64,000 nucleotides of DNA, from positions 353,501 through 417,500 of the forward strand of contig JAKOON010000053.1 of assembly GCA_022577435.1 (NCBI GenBank), in the 5' to 3' direction. The stretch comes from Embiotoca jacksoni (lineage: Eukaryota; Chordata; Actinopteri; Embiotocidae). This document shows positions 57,321 to 64,000 of this stretch, in pieces; within the stretch, counting starts at the first letter, position 1, and each line of letters opens with the position of its first letter. The notes under the pieces are model-generated. The model saw nothing but the letters and a program-made list of their open reading frames with translations, was not told the origin of the DNA and made no database searches. A program made the translations under genes and the position numbers.

Positions 57321-59440
57321 GACGACTGGCGGAGGCGTTCAGGGCCCCGTGGGAAACTAAAAACAGGAAGCTTTTATTTTGTAATGCGAAAAAAAACTGA
57401 ACTAAAATCGTTTTTTTAAGATTTGTTGTTTATTTATTTTTTTTTGGTGTGTTTTATTTAATTTTTCTTTAAAAATTCTAATTCTAATTTGTGTTTTATA
57501 AAATATTGTATTTTTTTTAAGTCCAATATATAAATGATTAAATGTATTTTAAAAAAGCAATTGTGATATAATGACATGTACAGTTTGTGGTTTTATTTAA
57601 CTGACATTAAAAAAATAATATATATAAACTGCTTTTAAATAAAATTGAAAAAGTAAAAGTACATCAAAATTGCAAATAATTAAATCAAATTAGTTACTTT
57701 CGCCACTGGACAAAACTGTCTGGTTAATCAAAAACTGTAATGTAGTGTGAATGATAACCCCGATAATGTTCACAGGTCATAATAAATAGCCGAAAATCTG
57801 TGTTTAAAACTGTTGTAACAACAAGTAGTAAGTCAAGAACTATTCTCTTCCTAAAAGAATATATACACAACATTTCTTGTTACGTATCTACCGCTGTATT
57901 TCCTATGGTACCTGAACGCAGCATTCTTTATGACACATTGCCAGACACTTTAAACCTCTGGATATTTAGCCCTGAGTTCTGTCTTACAGAGCAATCTGTT
58001 CTACTGCTGCCTGATTAACTCTTCATTCTCCACTCCAAAATAATATTAATCATCTACAACATTATGTATTTATTATCGGTCTGTTGACATGCAGCACTCA
58101 GTCAGGGAGAACAACGTGGCTGTGTCTGGAAGGTCAAACTCAGGGCAAACATAACCCTCTATAATTATGCACTTTGAGCGCCTTCAGTAGGTGAGGTGGC
58201 GTGTGACGCCCTCTGGCGGTCATACTGGAACACTACAAAAACCTCAATTCATACAGCACATTTAAACACAACAGAGGTTGACCAACGTGCTGCACACAAT
58301 CAAACAGAATTAAACAGATGAACATTTTCATAAGAAATAAAATAATAAAAGGAATCAAATAAAAAAATCAAAGGTGAGATTAAAAAAAAAATATAGGAGC
58401 TATACAAAAATAAATGCATGAGACTAAAAGACAAAATGTTGGCTCAAAATGAACGCTGTTTAACGTGCACCCAAATTTTGTATTATCATCACCATAGAAA
58501 CAGGCTCACTCTGATGTTCAGACGTGGGCTCAAAGGTCATGCTTTTTTTTTTTTTTTTACTGAGATTACAATTTAAAACTTGTGTTTTTAATGGAAGAAT
58601 ATTGAACTATGATTTTTTTTTTTTTTTCCACATTAAAGTTGAGTTTTGTAAAAATTCTTGCTGTTGTTGCAGGTATGTTTTCAGGAAAGATGGAAGTCCA
58701 ACTGCGTTGCTGAAGCAGGGCGACGGACTTTTCTTCTTTTTTTCAGACGAGCGGATGAACTCTGGTTAAACTTGTTCAAATTTGTCAGTGAGATTTAATA
58801 AAAAAAATAAAAAAACATAAAAATCCTCCCCGACTTTATTCTTTATTTGTCTTCTAAGCTGCCGCATGATATTTAGGACATTTTGAAAAACTACATTGTT
58901 ACACCGATTTCCTGCAGAAATGTATTTCATTACATATTAATGATGTCATACATAAAGCTTTTGTTTGTATGGGCAAAAAAAAAAAAAAAAAAAATGCATT
59001 TCTTCATCCTTTTTTTTAATTCTTGTTTTTAGTGTCTAGTTTTTATCTCAGATAAATGCACTCAAGACGACAGAGATAATAGAAATGTAAAAGATAGATT
59101 AAAAGCTAAAATGACTAAGAGCAGTGAAATAGTGTTTTTTATTTTTTTTATTTTTTTTTATTCATCACAAATTGATTTTATTTTTCTGGTCGACAACCGT
59201 CTTATTAGTGGCCTGTCAATCATCTGTGAAGCACTTTGAAACGCAAAACAAAATGTACGAAAAGTGCTAAAGAAATAGAGTTTGATTGATTTACCGTGAT
59301 GACATCATTGTGCAACTTTCCTCTGTGTTTGAATCTCTACGATGACAACAGCAGGTGCGTCTAACAACCATTGTTCTGTACGATCGATGTTTCCTCTCCA
59401 CAAACAGTGAGTTCCTGTTTGTGTCAGTAGGCGGAGCTCA
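57321..59440. other. Intergenic region between igf2r and ttll2
   Basis: AT-rich. Two short segments resemble 3' tails of retroelements: about 58255-58320 ('CAGCACATTTAAACACAACAG') and about 59211-59285 ('GAAGCACTTTGAAACGC', ending 'AAATAGAGTTTGATTGAT'). I see no gene on either strand. Confidence 0.45.
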
Positions 59441-59538
59441 AAGAGCCGACGGCCTGCCGTCTCCACACCGAGAGGAAACACTGAACGTTCACCCTACGGG
59501 AGGAAAAGACTTCCAGTTAATGTGCATTTAATTTAAAG
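59441..59538 (+). other. ttll2: Possible ttll2 5' untranslated exon
   Basis: Ends at a good donor, TTTAAAG|GTAAGACG (59538/59539), and the next acceptor on this strand that leads to coding sequence is at 60581. The 5' limit is arbitrary. This is a guess from splice-site quality alone. Confidence 0.25.
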
Positions 59539-60540
59539 GTAAGACGTTTGTATGCACAATTTATTTGGAAAAAAGTTTCTGGTTCATATATTTTAGTTTC
59601 TCCTCCATAAGTGTCATTTTCAATGTGGAAAAGCCTCTAAATTTACACATTATTATACACGCATGTCTTCATTTTATTGCAAATTTAGTTGAAGAAATAT
59701 CTGTACTTGTATCTTTTGAACTTGTTTAAGAAGTGACATTTTATTAGTGTTTGTGTGGGGCTTGTTTACCTTCATTAGATTTATTAGATATTATCAGTCT
59801 GAAATGTAGCGCTGTTTTTTTTTTTTTTTTTCAGATAATGAATAAATGTAATTTGATTAAGTGCGTGTTGGTAAGCTGGTACTTTGAAGCTCTAGTTGGA
59901 TCCTTCCGTCTGAGCAGATAACCAAGTGTCAGGTTTGTTTGGGGCTTCTCAGATTTACCACGTTACAGTAAAAGTACACAAACATAGTGAAATGCAATAA
60001 CTTTCCTTGACCGATCAGCTGACAACCCAGCTGTCAATCAAAGCTACACAGCCCTCAATTATGCAGTTGTCACAGATACACAACTTCGCTGTAGAGGTCA
60101 GAACCGTTGTTTTGTACCGGGCGTGTAAACGTGTTTATTTCTGCTGCAAAATTAGCTGCTTTTAACACACCAGCCTCTGGTGGCCATTTAAGGAACTGCA
60201 ATTTTTGTGACTTCCTGCTTTTAGACTTAATTTTTTTTTTTTTTTTTTTTTGCCTCGTCATATAAAAGTTTCAACTTGTGACCCCCGAAAAGATTTCTGC
60301 CTTTGTTTTTTTTCAACTCTCTGTTGTCAGTTTTCATCTGTTTTTCATCTTTAATTTTGCACGAGCTAAAACAACATTCGAAACTTAATTTGCAGAGAAG
60401 CGCAGCTAAGTTATCCGTAATATTTATCCTCTTTGAATTGAGGTCTTAAAAGTTATTGGTCACCAAAACCTGCGTAGAAAAAAAAAAAAAAAGTTGTCAG
60501 AAAATGCGTCCCGGACGAAGCCACGTATTTAATTCCACCT

Positions 60541-60571
60541 GTCCGTCTGTCCGTCCGTCCGTCCGTCCGCT
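60541..60571. repeat. (GTCC)n tract before ttll2 exon acceptor
   Basis: About seven GTCC/GTCT units end just before the acceptor TGTGTCTGCAG at 60571-60581, and may serve as its pyrimidine-rich tract. Confidence 0.7.
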
Positions 60572-60594
60572 GTGTCTGCAGCTTGCGATGCCGC

Positions 60595-63345
60595 ATGGCT
60601 GCATCGCTGGTGTTCAGACTGCACGACGGAGGCCCGGAGGTGGTGAGGGAGGTGCTGCTGGAGCGAGGATGGGAGGAGTACGACGCAGGGCGGCGGGAGG
60701 AGGAAGACTGGAACCTGTACTGGCGCGGCTCCGCCTTTCGCAACTCCGAGTATCGCGACCTGCTGCCGTGGCAACGCCTCAACCACCACCCCAAAACGGC
60801 TGGCATCACGCGGAAGGTGACGGGTCCCGACGCGTGTTCATCGAAACGCAGAGTTCAGTTGTTTGCAGCAGAATAAAAACTAACATAAGTAACATATAGC
60901 AAAGTACTCAGGTTTGATGTCGACTGTGTTTTGCAGCAGAATCCCACTTTTGAGATCTGATGTGTTTGAACAATCTAGACATCAAAGATAAACGGGGCCT
61001 TAACAAAGAAATTAGGAGACAGAAAACCAAAACAGAAGTCGGCTATCGAGAGATTTCAGTAAAAAAAAAAGAAAGAAAGATCTAACGGGATGATTTGTGG
61101 TTCTTTGGAAGGACTGCTTGGCTCGCAACCTTCGCCGGATGAGAGCCGCGTTCGGTTCGTCCGTCTACAACTTCAGCCCCACCGCCTTCATCCTCCCCAA
61201 CGACTACACCCGCTTCCTGGCCGAGTACGACAAGCTGCGCGCGGCCGGCGGGCCGCCGGCCTACTGGATATGTAAGCCCGTGGATCTGTCCAGGGGGCGG
61301 GGCATCTTCGTCTTCGGGGACGTCAGGGACCTGGTCTACGACTGCCCCGTGATCGTCCAGCGCTACGTCAGCGACCCGCTGCTCATCTCGGGCTACAAGT
61401 TCGACCTGCGGCTCTACGTGTGCGTGACGAGCTTCCGCCCGCTCACCGTCTACATCCACCAGGAGGGGCTGGTGCGCTTCGCCACCGAGAAGCACGACCT
61501 GTCGTCGCTGGGCAACCCGTACGCCCACCTCACCAACACCAGCATCAACAAGCTGGGCGCCTCCTACGGCAGCGGGAAGGGCCGGGTGGGCCGCGGCTGC
61601 AAGTGGACCATGAGCAAGTTCAGGCACTTCCTGCGCGGCCAGGACGTCGACGAGCTGCTCCTGTGGCAGCGGATCAGCGGCATCGTCACGCTCACCCTCC
61701 TCGCCGTGGCGCCGTCCGCGCCCCCCTGCCCCAACTGCGTGGAGCTGTTCGGCTTCGACGTGCTCGTCGACGTGAGGTTCAAGCCGTGGCTGCTGGAGGT
61801 CAACTGCAGCCCGGCGCTGACGCTGGACTGCCGGGCGGACGTGGCGGTGAAGAAAGGGCTCGTCGGCGACCTCGTCGACTTGATGGACTACACGTCGGTC
61901 GACGTCTTGAGGGAGGGAGCCTACCGGCGGGGCGGGAGCAGGAGGACGTCTTTGGACCACCCGTCGCACGTTCCCGCGCTGTCGCGGGGACCGTCGCCGA
62001 GGAGAGGGCACGCGAACGAGACGTCGCGGGCTGAAAGGACGAAGCAGAGACCGTCCAGGCAACGCGCCTTCGTCGCCGACTACCAAAGACACCTTCCCCC
62101 CGTAGGCCGGGCCGGAGTGGTTAACACTTCTGGTAGCCGCGGCGACCGCAGCCGGAACGTGATACCCGGCCCACGTTCAAGGACAAACGCGTCGACGGCG
62201 AACGTGCCGCGTCCGGCCGGCTGGAAGCTACCGAACATTTACAGGTATTTACAGACTCGGCAACGACAAATGATCGATGATCAATGATCACTATTACTCA
62301 CCACGATGATTTACAACGGAACTTTAAAAGTGTTCGTAGCTCCCGGGTCTGAAAAACGAGGCCCGATGCCGAAGCGCCTTAAAGCGGCAATACCACCGAG
62401 CGCCTCTAGAGGTCGGCTCCAAAAAGCCTCCATAGACTCCCATTAAAACGTTTCTGACTAAATTCTAAGTCAATACATTTTCTCCACGAGTTATCTCGGT
62501 GTTGTTCGCTAAAGTCGCTCTTTCTTCTTCGTTTTCTGGAGGTCCATCTGAAAATAATTCCTCATTAATTCAAATAAAGGCGTAAAAAAAGACAGGCAGA
62601 TACATTTTTGTTGGATTTTTAGTAACTTAGTATTTTTGTGTTAATTGATAAAACCTGTGAAGTAGTAAGTAGTAGTAATGTTTCATAGGGGTTTTTTTTT
62701 ACATAAAAACTAACAGTCAACAAAAAAAAAGAGTCATTTCAATCGAACACACATGAACGTATTACCATCGTTGGTATTAGATCATTCTCGGTTCCAATAA
62801 CAACTTAAAGTTTAACTTGACCTAAATTTAGTTTCAGAAGCTTTTCATCATTTTGTTAAAAACTACATTTCATGTCTTCAAAAAAAATTGCAAAAGTTTT
62901 GGTAGGAAGCAGCAGCTGCAAAAACAAAAGCCGCTTCGGGACAAAATTAAAAAAAGGTCCCGCCACGCTAACATGTCCAACATTGTGATCGATCCGCAGC
63001 CGGAGTCAGCGGCCCGAGAGGATCGACGGAACCGCAGCTCCGAGCGGACAACACGTTCCTCCGCTCCGAGTCGGAGACTTCATCCGGACGTTCCCGTTTA
63101 ACGCGGCCACCCTGAAGGCCTCGCGGCACGAACTGGACGTTGCGACGGTCGTACAGGAGCTGCACCGTCTGACGGGTCGGCTGGCTTCGGGCCGGTCGGA
63201 CGGGACGAGGCGGAGGACGGAGGAGGAGGCGAGGACGGACGCGGACGGTGAAGACGACTTTGATTCACTGTTGTGGGGGCCGAAAGATCCTCCGCTGCTC
63301 AGTCGGTGCTTCAAACCCTCTGAAACCACGAAACTGCACCGCTGA
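60595..63345 (+). CDS. ttll2: Tubulin polyglutamylase-like ligase TTLL2
   Basis: ATP-grasp ligase of the tubulin tyrosine ligase-like family, expected to add glutamate chains to tubulin in axonemes; TTLL2 is mainly a testis/ciliary gene in mammals. Three coding exons: 60595-60816 (exon starts at 60582), 61112-62244 and 63000-63345, 1,701 bp, 566 aa (human 592). It starts MAASLVFRLHDGG, matching the start of the conserved human core, so an upstream coding exon is possible. Core motifs: RGWEEYD, DWNLYWR, PWQRLNHHP, TRKDCLA, WICKPVDLSRGRGI (ATP binding), YKFDLRLYVCVTSF, NTSINKLG, CKWTMS and FKPWLLEVNCSPALTLDC with the metal-binding Glu and Asn. The last exon restores the family's C-terminal VGDFIRTFPFNAATLKASR. 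The join 62244/63000 is in frame (AG|C). Reading through gives a stop at 62285-62287. Confidence 0.93.
62330..62597 (+). repeat. Copy of the ~520-bp dispersed repeat (partial), ttll2 intron 2
   Basis: Contains 'GGTCTGAAAAACGAGGCCCG', 'ACCACCGAGCGCCTCTAGAGG', 'CTCCATAGACTCCCATTAAA' and 'GGAGGTCCATCTGAAAATAA'. It lies about 85 bp past the exon 2 donor and is sense-oriented with its family consensus. Confidence 0.8.
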
Positions 63346-63465
63346 CCTCAGACCAGGTGACCCGATGAGACGTTCACAGGTTGTCGTAAAAGAAAAAGAC
63401 TTGGGATGTTTGTGTGAAACAAATTGGTTTTTTTACATTTTTCTTTCTAGATTTGCTGCTGAGCT

Positions 63466-64000
63466 CTGAACAAGCGACAACCAGCAGCGACGTCACCCGT
63501 CGGTTCGTGAACGGCCGTTGTGAAGCCTCGAGTTAGAAGTTTGGCCGTCGCCATCTTTGCCGGTTCAGAGCAGGAAGTGACCATATTTGGACGAGTGGAG
63601 GACCTGATTTGATCTGATTGGAAACCCCGGTGATACTGCGTCCCGCCCACCGATGGGCGTAACCTGACTGCACCGCAGGCCTGTCAATCAAACAGACACG
63701 CCCCCAAAGACACAGCTTTTTGAATCTTCTTTTCTAATGAATGAGGGATTATTTTCAGATGGACCTCCAGAAAACTAATAAGAAGGAGTGACTTTAGCTA
63801 ACAACACTGAGATAACTGATGGACACATTTTATTCACTTTGTATTTGATGAGAGAAGTTGAATGGGAGTCTATGGAGCCGGAGGCTTTTTGGAGCCGACC
63901 TCTGGTGGCACTCGGTGGTACTGCAGCTTAAGACACTTCTGCATCAGAACCATTTTACAGACCTGGAAGCTACGAACTCTTTTATATCTGGTCTATGACT
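63466..64000 (-). repeat. Full-length copy of the ~520-bp dispersed repeat, downstream of ttll2
   Basis: Runs to the window end, from the inverted 'GGTGACGTCGCTGCTGGTTG' side to 'CTTTTATATCTGGTCTATGA'. It includes GCCATCTT (YY1-like, 63550-63557) and CAGGAAGT (ETS-like, 63571-63578), 'GACAGACACGCC'-type phrases and 'CTCTGGTGGCACTCGGTGG'. No AATAAA for ttll2 was found between its stop codon and this repeat, so the ttll2 transcript may run into the repeat or beyond the window. Confidence 0.85.

Noticed and set aside
60583..60594. Start of ttll2 upstream of Met at 60595 (TTG codon)
   Set aside because: The frame opening at 60583 begins with TTG; the first ATG in frame is at 60595.
61082..62092. 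336-aa open frame on the minus strand opposite ttll2
   Set aside because: It is the mirror of the GC-rich ttll2 exon; composition is low complexity (His/Val/Arg rich), with no domain or splice context.
62245..62287. ttll2 ending at the stop at 62285-62287
   Set aside because: A good donor at 62244 joins in frame to 63000, and the joined exon encodes the family-specific C-terminal VGDFIRTFPFN region.

Overview
The window looks like vertebrate nuclear DNA from a ray-finned fish. It has a compact igf2r gene of about 36 kb, Tc1-type transposons, a tRNA-derived SINE, long CA/TG tracts and GC-rich exons in AT-rich introns. A percomorph-like teleost is my inference from style. No prokaryotic or viral gene was seen, and no CRISPR array.

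From left to right. Bases 1-5030 are repeats: a satellite-like family rich in a CATACTATAGTATG palindrome, a structurally complete Tc1 element (1322-2952) with an open 346-aa DD34E transposase, and a decayed fragment of a second Tc1 family (4091-5027). Next come two tandem organic cation transporter genes of the SLC22A1/A2 type, both on the minus strand. Copy A (5271-8559) shows only the 5' half of the gene. Copy B (9775-15790) is complete, with 11 exons and 560 aa. A degenerate ACTTGAGACTTG-type repeat and a probable long 3' UTR separate copy B from igf2r.

igf2r, the cation-independent mannose-6-phosphate/IGF-II receptor, fills 20860-57179 on the minus strand. I assembled 50 coding exons by hand from splice sites. 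They total 7,518 bp in one frame, giving 2,505 aa against about 2,491 in human. The protein has a signal peptide, 15 MRH-type repeats with a fibronectin type II module in repeat 13, one membrane span, and a tail with YSKV and acidic-dileucine sorting signals. About 2.2 kb beyond its 5' end, ttll2 (a tubulin polyglutamylase-like ligase) runs on the plus strand in three coding exons, 60595-63345, 566 aa. An igf2r-SLC22 organic cation transporter neighbourhood is also found in mammals.

The genes do not form one pathway. igf2r sorts lysosomal enzymes, the SLC22 pair moves organic cations across the plasma membrane, and ttll2 modifies tubulin. The most notable observations are: a 230-bp near-identical tract in exon 1 of the two SLC22 copies (likely gene conversion); an extra intron in copy A filled largely by a dispersed repeat; four igf2r 5' splice sites abutting CA/TG microsatellites; a C24 polypyrimidine tract at one igf2r acceptor; and a roughly 520-bp dispersed repeat carrying ETS and YY1-like motifs, present in at least ten copies. 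I found no wholly new biological system here.
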